From a virus, in the IMG/VR virus record IMGVR_UViG_3300007519_000078, positions 1 through 22,831 of that record: a stretch of 22,831 nucleotides of DNA; one strand, given 5' to 3'. Shown one piece after another: positions 6,803 through 13,506 of this stretch (its first letter is position 1; every line of letters begins with the position of its first letter). A program made the translations under genes and the position numbers. The notes beneath the pieces were generated by a model. It searched no databases. It was not told the DNA's origin and was given only the letters and a program-made list of their open reading frames with translations.

Positions 6803-7219
6803 ATGTCAAAATTTGCCGTGTATGAAATATTTAATGCACTCGACTCGATTACAAACACCTTTGATAGACAAGCTTCTCTCAAAACAGTCCCGGATTCTAT
6901 TCAACAAATATTATACTATTGGATTAATCCTGCAGTGACTACGAATTTACCTAGTGACGATCCACCCTTTACATCACATAACGATATAAACACCCATAAC
7001 TCATTGTGGGCGGAAATTAGGCGTTTGAAGATTTTTGTAAACGGTGGTGGGTATGATCACCTCCCAACGAATAAACGACAAGCACTTTTTATTGCGATGT
7101 TGGAATATATACATCCACATGATGCCGCGCTTGTTTTAAACATGAAAAATAAAGTTTGGCCTTATACGACGTTTAGCATAGAAGACGTTCGTGAAGTATT
7201 TCCTACTATTTTTGATTGA
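6803..7219 (+). CDS. DUF6433-like T4-superfamily protein
   Basis: A 138-residue protein with the motif order I associate with DUF6433 of T4-like cyanophages and relatives: YEIFNALDSI at the start, an aspartate/proline turn (PSDDPPF), LWAEIRRLKIFVNGGG, the TNKRQALFIAMLEYIHPHDAALVL helix pair, and a final FSIEDVREVFP. The function of the family is not known to me. The ATG lies 12 nt after the RNase H stop with only a weak GAG upstream, so it may depend on coupling to RNase H translation. No signal peptide or membrane segment is seen. Confidence 0.7.
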   Translation: MSKFAVYEIFNALDSITNTFDRQASLKTVPDSIQQILYYWINPAVTTNLPSDDPPFTSHNDINTHNSLWAEIRRLKIFVNGGGYDHLPTNKRQALFIAMLEYIHPHDAALVLNMKNKVWPYTTFSIEDVREVFPTIFD

Positions 7220-7223
7220 GACA

Positions 7224-7373
7224 ATGGGTAAAACATTCCGAAAATTCGATAAAGACGACAGGTTTCACAACGTCAAGCGTGAGCGTGAGCAGGCGAAGCA
7301 TAGTCGTGAACAAAAACATAAGCGTGAAATTATAAAGGATACCGAAAATCCCAACATATACCTTGCAGAATAA
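7224..7373 (+). CDS. Small basic hypothetical protein, 49 aa
   Basis: Starting at the ATG after ATTGAGACA, the product is strongly basic, with KTFRKFDKDD followed by a charged helix rich in Arg, Lys and His (VKREREQAKHSREQKHKRE). Proteins of this look occur next to DUF6433-type genes in T4-superfamily phages, but I know no function. It lies 4 nt after the preceding gene, and the next frame overlaps its end, so it belongs to the same transcript. Starts further upstream would extend into the neighbour and are not supported by a ribosome site. Confidence 0.6.
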   Translation: MGKTFRKFDKDDRFHNVKREREQAKHSREQKHKREIIKDTENPNIYLAE

Positions 7374-7584
7374 AACAAATGAAGTGGAGCATGATGAGTT
7401 CTTCACAAGCTATTCGAAGCTTGAAGAATTTCTTGTTGCGCATCCTGAATTTATGACAATAATTAGATCGGCTCCAGCACTTGTTTCTGGTGTCGGTTCA
7501 CTTAGGATTTCAAACGGGTTTAACGATCTGTTGAAAGGAATTAAAAGAGGCTCCGGCCAAGGTAACACCATTAATACAAAATGA
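7363..7584 (+). CDS. Small hypothetical protein, start uncertain
   Basis: The open frame begins with TTG at 7363, overlapping the previous gene by 11 nt; an in-frame GTG at 7384 is an alternative, and neither has a good Shine-Dalgarno. The product is helical: FFTSYSKLEEFLVAHPEF, then a more hydrophobic stretch (MTIIRSAPALVSGVGSL) and a basic Gly-rich tail (GIKRGSGQG). The hydrophobic stretch is short for a membrane segment. I do not recognise it. Codon pattern and tight packing favour a real gene. Confidence 0.5.
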   Translation: MQNKTNEVEHDEFFTSYSKLEEFLVAHPEFMTIIRSAPALVSGVGSLRISNGFNDLLKGIKRGSGQGNTINTK

Positions 7585-7597
7585 TAACCACTGATGA

Positions 7598-7629
7598 CTT
7601 TTTGTTATGATTCTTACTTTAACAAAAAG
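7598..7629 (+). promoter_or_regulatory. Inverted repeat before phoH touching its ribosome site
   Basis: CTTTTTGTTA (7598-7607) and TAACAAAAAG (7620-7629) form a perfect 10 bp inverted repeat with a 12 nt loop. The right arm runs into the AAGGA ribosome site of phoH (ATG 7638). The left arm and loop contain TATGAT (7606-7611), a fair -10, but no matching -35. It could be a weaker version of the two occluding hairpins or a weak terminator-like stem. It is A+T-rich, so stability is modest. Confidence 0.4.
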
Positions 7630-7637
7630 GATTATAC

Positions 7638-9461
7638 ATGGCCGCAGCTTCAACCCGACGCTCGAAAAGAGACCAAGCAGGTAATATTAAGAGTGCATTA
7701 GTACTCAAAAAAATTGAAGGATTAACTGATACACAAGATATTGTATTTGCACAATTCGCCCTCGGTCAACATCTTAACTTACACGGCTTCGCAGGTACAG
7801 GCAAGGCACAGCCGTTAGACAGTCTTATTAAAACGCCAACTGGGTGGATAAAAATGGGTGATGTTGTCTTAGGGCAACAGTTATCAATGCCAGATGGAAC
7901 TATCAGTCTAATAAACGGGATATTTCCGCAAGGTAAAAAAGCAATCTACAAAATAACTTTCTCAGACGGGCGTTCTACAGAATGTTGTGATGAACACCTT
8001 TGGCGGGTGTATAACTATTCCTGGGGTCGAAAGCCGCAAAAGGATTATATAAAAGATAAATCTAGAGATGATATGTGGAGAGTTTTATCCCTTAAGGAGA
8101 TAATGGAGTTTAAAGGAATACATCCGCTAAAAATACAATTACCCATACCGATTGAAACCCCGGATATTGATTTGCCTCTAGATCCATGGTTACTAGGTAT
8201 TTTAATTGGAGATGGTTCCCTCACAACTCAACCTTCCTTTTCCTCTATTGATGAAGAAATAATAACCCGGGTAGGACAGCTTATCAGTGTAGACGGGTAT
8301 AAACTTACTCCTAAAAGTGATGGAGTAAGCTATGGTATAGTATCGGAATTAGTTCTTCAGGGTGCACGAATAGAGGGACAATATTTAAATAAATATAGGC
8401 GAATTATATCAGATTTAAATTTAAATTGTACAAGTTATTCTAAATTTATACCAGATATTTATAAACAAGCCTCTATTACGCAAAAATTAGAATTAATCAG
8501 AGGATTAATGGATAGTGATGGATGTGCGGAAAAAACAGGCGGAGCTTCGTTTACGACAACAAGTAAACAATTAGCAAATGATTTTACAGATATTATTCGT
8601 AGTCTAGGGGGTATATGTTCAATTAAATATAGAGATGATACAAGTTATACCTATAATGGTGTTAAGAAAATCGGTGTACCTAATTATACTTGTCGTATAC
8701 GAGTTAAAGTACCGTCAGATTTATTTTTTCTTTCTCGAAAAAAAGCTCGCTGCAAGTATAAGAACCAATACTCTGAATTTTTAAATCTTGCAATTAAGCA
8801 AATAGAGTTTATAGGAGTAAAGGAGGCTCAATGTATTTCTGTTGATCACCCTGAACATCTCTATATAACAGATAATTGGATTGTTACACATAATACTTAT
8901 CTTTCAATGTATCTAGCACTTAAAGCAGTATCTCGCGGCGAGTATAAAAAAGTCGCTATCTTTAGAAGTGCAGTTGCCTCGAGATCTATTGGATTTCTAC
9001 CAGGCAATGAACAAGAAAAAATGGCAGTATTTGAAGCCCCATATAAGGCAATTTGTGCCGACTTATATGATCGGGGCGATGCATATGACATACAAACGCG
9101 AAACGGTATTATCGAATTTAACTCAACGTCTTTTGAACGCGGCACTACCTACGACGATACCGTTATTATTGTAGATGAATGTCAATCAATGGGTTGGAAC
9201 GAACTAAACACATTATGTACACGAGTCGGTGAAAACACCCGCATTATCTTCTGTGGAGATCTCCGGCAAACAGATCTAAAATTTGAAGATGAACGATCAG
9301 GTCATAGAACATTCTATGAAATAATCAAATTAATGGAGGATATTTCCTCAATCGAGTTTAGACTTGAAGATATTGTTCGGTCAGGATTCGTAAAATCATG
9401 GATAGAGGCTTCGATCAAATACGAATCTCAGAATAATACTTCGCTATTGAGGCTTATATAA
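7638..9461 (+). CDS. phoH: PhoH-like ATPase precursor containing an intein
   Basis: A 607-residue precursor that should splice to about 244 residues. The N-extein (1-56) ends HGFAGTGK and the C-extein starts TYLSMYLALKAV, so splicing restores the Walker A motif GFAGTGKT. The C-extein carries VAIFRSAVASRSIGFLPG, Walker B VIIVDECQSM and the sensor-like FCGDLRQTDL, all typical of the phage PhoH family (nucleotide-binding, related to the PhoH half of Pho-regulon proteins; exact role in phage unknown). The C-terminus SLLRLI is probably altered by the adjacent homing endonuclease (see 10174-10236). ATG follows AAAAAGGA. Only an intein-spliced product could bind ATP normally. Confidence 0.9.
   Translation: MAAASTRRSKRDQAGNIKSALVLKKIEGLTDTQDIVFAQFALGQHLNLHGFAGTGKAQPLDSLIKTPTGWIKMGDVVLGQQLSMPDGTISLINGIFPQGKKAIYKITFSDGRSTECCDEHLWRVYNYSWGRKPQKDYIKDKSRDDMWRVLSLKEIMEFKGIHPLKIQLPIPIETPDIDLPLDPWLLGILIGDGSLTTQPSFSSIDEEIITRVGQLISVDGYKLTPKSDGVSYGIVSELVLQGARIEGQYLNKYRRIISDLNLNCTSYSKFIPDIYKQASITQKLELIRGLMDSDGCAEKTGGASFTTTSKQLANDFTDIIRSLGGICSIKYRDDTSYTYNGVKKIGVPNYTCRIRVKVPSDLFFLSRKKARCKYKNQYSEFLNLAIKQIEFIGVKEAQCISVDHPEHLYITDNWIVTHNTYLSMYLALKAVSRGEYKKVAIFRSAVASRSIGFLPGNEQEKMAVFEAPYKAICADLYDRGDAYDIQTRNGIIEFNSTSFERGTTYDDTVIIVDECQSMGWNELNTLCTRVGENTRIIFCGDLRQTDLKFEDERSGHRTFYEIIKLMEDISSIEFRLEDIVRSGFVKSWIEASIKYESQNNTSLLRLI
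7806..8894 (+). mobile_element. Class 3-type LAGLIDADG intein in the PhoH Walker A motif
   Basis: A 363-residue intein starts at Ala1 (AQPLDSLIKTPTGW) instead of Cys or Ser and ends VTHN before Thr+1. It has the three residues that define class 3 inteins: Trp66 in block B (EHLW), Cys343 in block F (QCISV) and Thr361 in block G (VTHN). In this class the block F Cys starts splicing in place of residue 1. LAGLIDADG helices LLGILIGDG (Asp136) and LIRGLMDSDG (Asp238) look intact. The insertion point is between Lys and Thr of GTGK|T. Base composition is more AT-rich than the PhoH extein. Confidence 0.9.
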
Positions 9462-10173
9462 GCAAACTAACATAATATCCAGCAACACACGTATTTAAGC
9501 GTTTAGCTTTTTGTAATGACCCTAAACCTATAGAATTGTCTTTTGCAAACTTTGTTAAGTTGCGTATTATACGCTCTTCGCCAGTCGGAAGAATAATTCT
9601 ATAGGTTTTCGATTTTAACATTATATGTCGTTCTTTTTCTTGCGCATTTGCCCAACGCTTGTTGTTTCGTTCAGTAAGAGCTTCGCGACGTTTAGGGTCT
9701 TTCCACCGGTCTTTAACGGCTTGAATTACCTTAGCCTGTCGCTCCGGTTGTCTAATTAGTGCTAACTGTGCTTTTCTAAAATCCGGATCATCCCAACGTT
9801 TACGAAGACCGTCAGCGCGTTTACGTATATGATCAACACTCTGCGTATACCCAGGATTATTACAAAAACTAGAGCTTGTTATTTTAACATTAATTAATTT
9901 ACTTCGGTGCTTGGAAAATAGTTTCTCGAGTACCTTTTCTTCCCATATAAACGCACGTTCGCGTGAATTAAATGTTTTACGTACACTAGCAACAAAGGCA
10001 GCATCACCAAATTGGATTCTCAACTTTTTGATCCGCGTAGAACTAGAAAAATATACATGCCAAAGATCTTCTTTTGGCGAAACCCGATTACCTACACGGA
10101 CACCATAATATATTTTATCTAACGGTATACAGTAAAGTAAGTATGTGTATGGTGTTTGTCCATAAATATTCAT
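9454..10173 (-). CDS. SegE-like GIY-YIG homing endonuclease
   Basis: A 239-residue free-standing endonuclease. The nuclease domain (about 8-95) shows the variant GIY-YIG pair YLLY (11-14) and YYG (22-24), Arg26, DLWHVYFSSS, FGDAAF and IWEEKVL with the catalytic Glu, matching SegE-like domains. Residues about 115-180 contain repeated RW.DP units (RKRWDDPDFR, KDRWKDPKRR) like NUMOD-type DNA-contact modules, and the tail (ILPTGEERIIRNLTKFAKDN) is a typical phage GIY-YIG C-terminal module. It is antisense to phoH, overlapping its last 8 bp, with a strong GAGGAGG ribosome site and a CTAAATA box upstream. An 8 bp inverted repeat (GAGGCTTA 9449-9456, TAAGCCTC 10176-10183) flanks it. Confidence 0.85.
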   Translation of the reverse strand: MNIYGQTPYTYLLYCIPLDKIYYGVRVGNRVSPKEDLWHVYFSSSTRIKKLRIQFGDAAFVASVRKTFNSRERAFIWEEKVLEKLFSKHRSKLINVKITSSSFCNNPGYTQSVDHIRKRADGLRKRWDDPDFRKAQLALIRQPERQAKVIQAVKDRWKDPKRREALTERNNKRWANAQEKERHIMLKSKTYRIILPTGEERIIRNLTKFAKDNSIGLGSLQKAKRLNTCVAGYYVSLLI

Positions 10174-10236
10174 GCTAAGCCTCCTCTACGGGTTAGGACT
10201 GGTGGGTGCGTCAACACCGCGATCAGTACTATTTAG
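10174..10236 (+). pseudogene. Probable displaced 3' end of phoH
   Basis: Beyond the endonuclease, a plus-strand frame reads PLRVRTGGCVNTAISTI and stops at TAG (10234-10236), 8 nt before the next ATG. PhoH ends ...NNTSLLR-LI at the other side of the insertion. Joining SLLR to VRTGG would give a continuous C-terminus and restore normal operon spacing. The join is inference; the open frame itself is only 21 codons. Confidence 0.4.
10230..10236 (-). promoter_or_regulatory. Putative late promoter box CTAAATA for the 9454-10173 endonuclease
   Basis: On the minus strand CTCTAAATAGTACTG lies 57 nt upstream of the endonuclease ATG. It coincides with the TAG stop of the putative phoH remnant on the plus strand. 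Confidence 0.45.
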
Positions 10237-10244
10237 AGGTTATT

Positions 10245-10907
10245 ATGAAACTAAACATACAATATAAATCAGACATGGTGTCAACGAATATAGACGGCAA
10301 ACGACGATATGTGACTCCAGAGGGCAATTCATATTTAAGTATGACCACAGTCCTAGCTGAATATGGAAAAGAAGGTCTCCAGAAATGGATTGACGCTGTA
10401 GGTGTTGTAGAAGCGGATCGTATTAAAAACAAAGCCGGGCAGTTTGGAACCGCGCTCCATAATCTTGCAGAACAACACATTCTAGGACAACCGATAGAGT
10501 TTGGACATAACTTAGAATTAAAACGAAGATTCAAATCTGTACAGGAGTGCATCGACACTCGGTTCGGAGATGTGTACGCATTAGAAACTCCACTCTATTC
10601 TGACCAGCTAAAAATTGCTGGACGTTGTGATGTTATTGGACAGTTTGATGGAGTTAACTCTGTAATTGATTTTAAACAAGCAAATAACGAGAAACGTAAA
10701 GAATGGATTCACAGCTACTTCTATCAAACTTCTGGTTATGGTTATATGTTCGCCGAAAGAACTCGGCGAATTGACTTGATTCCGAAGCAAGTAGTCATTA
10801 TAATATCCCCAGCAGACGGAATTTTGCAAGTTTTTAAAGAACCCATCAAGCCGTGGTTCATTGAATTTTTGAAATACCTTGAGGATATTGGTCATGAAAC
10901 TGCGTAA
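10245..10907 (+). CDS. PD-(D/E)XK exonuclease (RecB/Cas4/MGME1-like)
   Basis: A 220-residue nuclease. After a substrate-side region with YLSMTTVL and the helix GTALHNLAEQHILGQPI, the core reads ETPLYSDQLKIAGRCDVIGQFDG and SVIDFKQANNEK: the GxxD and the D-x-K residues of PD-(D/E)XK nucleases, with a Gln after Lys as in RecB-family motifs. A later SYFYQTSGYGYMF corresponds to the QxxxY motif. T4-superfamily phages commonly encode such an exonuclease, thought to process DNA ends in recombination or degradation of host DNA. The ATG at 10245 after GAGG is chosen over upstream starts, which fall in the phoH remnant. Confidence 0.82.
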   Translation: MKLNIQYKSDMVSTNIDGKRRYVTPEGNSYLSMTTVLAEYGKEGLQKWIDAVGVVEADRIKNKAGQFGTALHNLAEQHILGQPIEFGHNLELKRRFKSVQECIDTRFGDVYALETPLYSDQLKIAGRCDVIGQFDGVNSVIDFKQANNEKRKEWIHSYFYQTSGYGYMFAERTRRIDLIPKQVVIIISPADGILQVFKEPIKPWFIEFLKYLEDIGHETA

Positions 10908-11079
10908 TATTTTTAAGGCACTCCGCGAGTTAATACATAGACATAAATTTGCATATATTCGTGATGGTTACGTCCGTATATGTGATTGTGGACAAGAGGA
11001 GTGGATGATGTCGAAACCATATCCACGAGTAGGTGAACCCAAATACACTTGGAAAGATATGACAGTAAAGGATTTTTAA
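10894..11079 (+). CDS. Small hypothetical protein with CxC motif, 61 aa
   Basis: Overlaps the end of the exonuclease gene by 14 nt, with GAGG 9 nt before the ATG. The product is basic at the N-terminus (MKLRNIFKALRELIHRHKF), then YVRICDCGQEEWMM, and ends PKYTWKDMTVKDF. The H.H...CxC set could bind a metal, but there is no second CxxC pair. Function unknown; coupling to the exonuclease suggests it belongs to the same transcript. Confidence 0.65.
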   Translation: MKLRNIFKALRELIHRHKFAYIRDGYVRICDCGQEEWMMSKPYPRVGEPKYTWKDMTVKDF

Positions 11080-11080
11080 A

Positions 11081-11221
11081 ATGGCACCATATCACGGAAT
11101 TGAAGGCACTCTACATAATAAGCAGAATTTAACTGTTGAGGAAATCGTTTATTTACGTAAACTGATTAAACGAGATAAAGCTAAACGCGATAAAAAGAAG
11201 TTGCAAACGCTTACGAAGTAG
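11081..11221 (+). CDS. Small basic hypothetical protein, 46 aa
   Basis: A short gene starting 1 nt after the previous stop, with AAAGGA at normal distance. It reads MAPYHGIEGTLHNKQNL, then a helix with LTVEEIVYLRKLIK and a strongly basic end (RDKAKRDKKKLQTLTK). Its last codons contain the early-type promoter at 11201-11229. No known family; the basic helix could contact nucleic acid. Confidence 0.6.
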   Translation: MAPYHGIEGTLHNKQNLTVEEIVYLRKLIKRDKAKRDKKKLQTLTK

Positions 11222-11229
11222 GCTATAAG
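11201..11229 (+). promoter_or_regulatory. Putative early sigma70-type promoter (TTGCAA-17-TATAAG)
   Basis: TTGCAA (11201-11206) and TATAAG (11224-11229) with a 17 bp spacer, AGTTGC lead-in and GC before the -10. Expected start near 11236, 20 nt before the ATG at 11256. Confidence 0.6.
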
Positions 11230-11255
11230 TAGCTATCAAATGATGGAGACGAATT

Positions 11256-11522
11256 ATGCGCCACGCCGATTATCGCAAGCACAACGACGGCTCTCATAAC
11301 AGCTCCACCTACCACAAAAAGGATGGTACCCCTGTTCGTCAGATCCTGGCCAAGGACACCCGGAAGCGTGTCGAGGCCTATCTCTCTGATGTGGACGTTG
11401 TACTCGAGTGCGCGTGTATTGCTGGTCATTCTGAACCAGTAGCCAACTCAATTTTTGAAAGCCTCCGGGTTGCATATAATATATCCGAAGACGATATATC
11501 CTCTTATAAGGTAGATGTGTAA
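11256..11522 (+). CDS. Hypothetical protein, 88 aa
   Basis: First gene behind an early-type promoter, with GGAGA well placed before the ATG. The N-terminal third is polar and basic with several His (MRHADYRKHNDGSHNSSTYHKK), the rest is helical and acidic with two close Cys (VVLECACIAGHSE) and ends VAYNISEDDISSYKVDV. I do not recognise a family. It is coupled to the next gene by a TAATG overlap. Confidence 0.7.
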   Translation: MRHADYRKHNDGSHNSSTYHKKDGTPVRQILAKDTRKRVEAYLSDVDVVLECACIAGHSEPVANSIFESLRVAYNISEDDISSYKVDV

Positions 11523-11662
11523 TGAAAATTTATATGGTTATAGGGCAGTATAGTTCCTTTGAAGGTTCATTCAGCCATAACGTCGCAGCATACCAGGATG
11601 AGGATACAGCTACACGAGTTGCAGCTGAACTCAACACATTATGCTATGCGAGTGTGGAATAG
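11522..11662 (+). CDS. Small protein, probably truncated by a deletion
   Basis: 46 codons beginning MKIYMVIGQYSSFEG and HNVAAYQDEDTATRVAAEL. This start resembles small phage proteins that go on for about 30 more residues with an aromatic, acidic end. Here the frame runs out of frame into the 3' part of a phosphoesterase gene from about 11634 and stops soon after. The ATG overlaps the previous stop (TAATG). Likely a shortened product of a fusion event; whether it is functional is unclear. Confidence 0.5.
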   Translation: MKIYMVIGQYSSFEGSFSHNVAAYQDEDTATRVAAELNTLCYASVE

Positions 11663-11849
11663 ATCACATTATGGCGCTATAATGCTGTATGGCCATAGCC
11701 ACGGATCACTCCCAGGTACAGATCAAAGCCTCGACGTCGGAGTTGATTGCTGGGACTTTAGTCCTGTAACCCTTAACCAAATACAAGAGCGGCTTAAAAC
11801 GCTTAAAAGGTACAAGAACGATGATCACCACAAACCTAGAGAAACTTAA
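11634..11849 (+). pseudogene. 3' fragment of a calcineurin-like phosphoesterase gene
   Basis: The frame reads THYAMRVWNRSHYGAIMLYG, then HSHGSLPG and SLDVGVDCWDFSPVTLNQI. This is the last 70 or so residues of the short phage phosphoesterase family (about 170-180 residues; cHYPmr.Wn..h.G...L.GHsHg.lp..slDVGvD). The N-terminal metal-binding motifs (D.H, GD, GNHD) are missing; upstream in this frame is only a meaningless read of the preceding gene. A start at ATG 11646 could give a 67-residue piece that cannot form the metal site. It is separate from the intact phosphoesterase at 12696. Confidence 0.7.
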
Positions 11850-12021
11850 AACATCACTGAGAAATTATCTTCAGTTTGAGGGGAAGTATGGCGACGAGGC
11901 ATACTTCGATCCGGATGATGCTAAGGATATTCTCGATATTCTGAATCTGTTAAAAAATGATCCACGAGAACCCAAACATAAGTTCGCGGAGTATTACTTA
12001 TCGATTGAATATGACTTCTAG
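11821..12021 (+). CDS. Small acidic hypothetical protein, 66 aa
   Basis: Starts inside the end of the phosphoesterase fragment, with AAAAGG 10 nt before the ATG. The sequence is helical: TTNLEKLKTSLRNYLQFEGKYG, DPDDAKDILDILNLLKND, EPKHKFAEYYLSIEYDF. No family recognised. Its TAG overlaps the TAG of the antisense endonuclease in a shared CTAG (12018-12021), so its natural end may have been set by the endonuclease insertion. Confidence 0.6.
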   Translation: MITTNLEKLKTSLRNYLQFEGKYGDEAYFDPDDAKDILDILNLLKNDPREPKHKFAEYYLSIEYDF

Positions 12022-12671
12022 GCTAAAGACCACCCCTTATATGGTTTGTTGTTCATTATGCGAACAATATATGGTTTTGGAATATGACATACGTCTTTGA
12101 TTTGAGAACGGTTACCTGAAAATGTTTGTCCTAATGTGTGTTTGATATTAATTATTTCGGGTTTGAAATGTGGATTATTTACACCTTTATGATTAACTCC
12201 TTTAGAAGTTTCACTCCTATGTTTACGAAGCTCTTGAGCCTTTGTACTTCCGTAGAGTTCTTCGTAGGTTTTACCAGTAAAGTGTAGCTTAGCTCGTTCG
12301 CCTTGTGCTCGTTTAACTTCTTCTGTATGAGTCTTACCAAACATTCCGTTAGCTACACCTTTTAATATAGGTCCACGAAATCCACCTTGCATTGAGTTGT
12401 ATCCTGAATTAAGGGAACCGTATTGTGCTATGAATTGATCTTCAATTATTTCTAAACAGTGAACTCTATCCCAAGACTCATATATAATCTCCCAAGTAAA
12501 GTTTTCCCAACCGTGTTTACGTAACGCTTTAGCAAATTTAGTTTTTGCATTTTGCGTAAACGCATAATATTTATGTTGATACATTCGTTGTTTTAATGAT
12601 CCGCTAGAATAACCAATATATACTTTCTCGTTAAGATAATTACGCGCAACATAAATAAAACATTTTTCCAT
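12018..12671 (-). CDS. GIY-YIG homing endonuclease with NUMOD3-like modules
   Basis: 217 residues. The nuclease domain (about 4-95) has FIY (5-7) and YIG (18-20), Arg29 in SLKQRMYQHK, a glutamate-bearing helix (CLEIIEDQFIAQYG) and the GYNSMQGG turn found in I-TevI-like and Seg endonucleases. Residues about 105-170 contain NUMOD3-like units (NGMFGKTHTEE, NNPHF). The tail ends with GNRSQIKDVCHIPKPYIVRI and KPYKGW, a NUMOD1/HTH-like end. It fills the junction between two plus-strand genes. On the minus strand a CTAAATA box and AAGGA lie just upstream, giving a leader of about 12 nt. Confidence 0.88.
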   Translation of the reverse strand: MEKCFIYVARNYLNEKVYIGYSSGSLKQRMYQHKYYAFTQNAKTKFAKALRKHGWENFTWEIIYESWDRVHCLEIIEDQFIAQYGSLNSGYNSMQGGFRGPILKGVANGMFGKTHTEEVKRAQGERAKLHFTGKTYEELYGSTKAQELRKHRSETSKGVNHKGVNNPHFKPEIINIKHTLGQTFSGNRSQIKDVCHIPKPYIVRIMNNKPYKGWSLA

Positions 12672-12689
12672 TTCTTTTTCCTTATGAGG

Positions 12690-12696
12690 TATTTAG
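12690..12696 (-). promoter_or_regulatory. Putative late promoter box CTAAATA for the 12018-12671 endonuclease
   Basis: Minus-strand CACTAAATACC, 19 nt upstream of the endonuclease ATG. It overlaps the start region of the plus-strand phosphoesterase gene. Confidence 0.45.
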
Positions 12697-13475
12697 TGAG
12701 AATACTAACCTGCTCGGATTTGCATACTGAATTCTATCGTAACATTCAATGGCTGGAGCGTAATCTTCCAGACCATGATACGTATGATGTTGTCTTAGCT
12801 GTGGGAGATATAGGTACGTGGACAGAAGGTATTGCCAAACTGCAAATGTGGTTTAAAAAGCCGGTATTCACAACCTTCGGCAACCACGAATACTACGGAC
12901 ATGCATATCAAGATTTACGATATATGTTTATCGGGAAAGACTACGAAAACGTAAAACTCCTTCTTGGAGGCGATTCGTACGATTATGAATTTGAGGGTAA
13001 GACATATAAGTTCATTGGATCCACATTGTGGACTACTGGGCATCTTGATGGTTATGATACTTCACCAACCGTAATTGAAAACCAGCTCGCTGATTTCAGA
13101 TTGATTAAATACGGTAATCATAAAATGAATCTCGATCTGATGCGTCAGATTTGTAAACAGGAAAAAATAAGCATTAACGATGCTCTACGTGAGTCAACGG
13201 CTGATCACAACATTGTGTTTACACACTTTATGCCAACTGTCGAAGCGTGTAAACGGGGTTCATACGCAGGTGATGCGCTAAATCCGTATTTCGCGACCTC
13301 ATGTGACAGTATTATGGAAGAGTACGCAGATAAGATTGACCTGTGGGCTTTCGGACATACTCACGACCGAATGGAATTTGTTCATCCTGATAACGGTGTT
13401 CATCTAGTTGCTAATCCACTCGGGTACCCCGGTGAGGTTAAGACCCCATATGAATGGAAAGTTATCAATGTCTAA
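12696..13475 (+). CDS. Calcineurin-like metallophosphoesterase
   Basis: From GTG at 12696 the product starts MRILTCSDLHTEF, the standard opening of this superfamily, with GAGG 6 nt upstream. An ATG four codons earlier (12684) lacks a ribosome site. All metal-binding motifs are present: SDLH, VGDIG, TFGNHEYYGH, FTHFMP and FGHTHD. The 259-residue length and GNHE variant fit general phosphodiesterase/phosphatase-type members found in phages; the substrate is unknown. The antisense endonuclease starts only 24 bp away, and its promoter box overlaps this start region, so the two starts interlock. Confidence 0.88.
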   Translation: MRILTCSDLHTEFYRNIQWLERNLPDHDTYDVVLAVGDIGTWTEGIAKLQMWFKKPVFTTFGNHEYYGHAYQDLRYMFIGKDYENVKLLLGGDSYDYEFEGKTYKFIGSTLWTTGHLDGYDTSPTVIENQLADFRLIKYGNHKMNLDLMRQICKQEKISINDALRESTADHNIVFTHFMPTVEACKRGSYAGDALNPYFATSCDSIMEEYADKIDLWAFGHTHDRMEFVHPDNGVHLVANPLGYPGEVKTPYEWKVINV

Positions 13476-13506
13476 TACTTATTCAACCACATATAAGGAA
13501 TAAATT

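Noticed and set aside
8968-9174. Alternative open frame over the PhoH C-terminal extein
   Set aside because: It lies fully inside the strongly supported PhoH frame and has no ribosome site.
11559-11645. N-terminal extension of the phosphoesterase fragment from TTG 11559
   Set aside because: These codons are an off-frame read of the preceding MKIY gene and do not resemble the family.
11655-11683. TATAAT (as GCTATAAT) in the phosphoesterase fragment
   Set aside because: The -35 (TGGAAT) is weak and does not fit the AGTTGC family.
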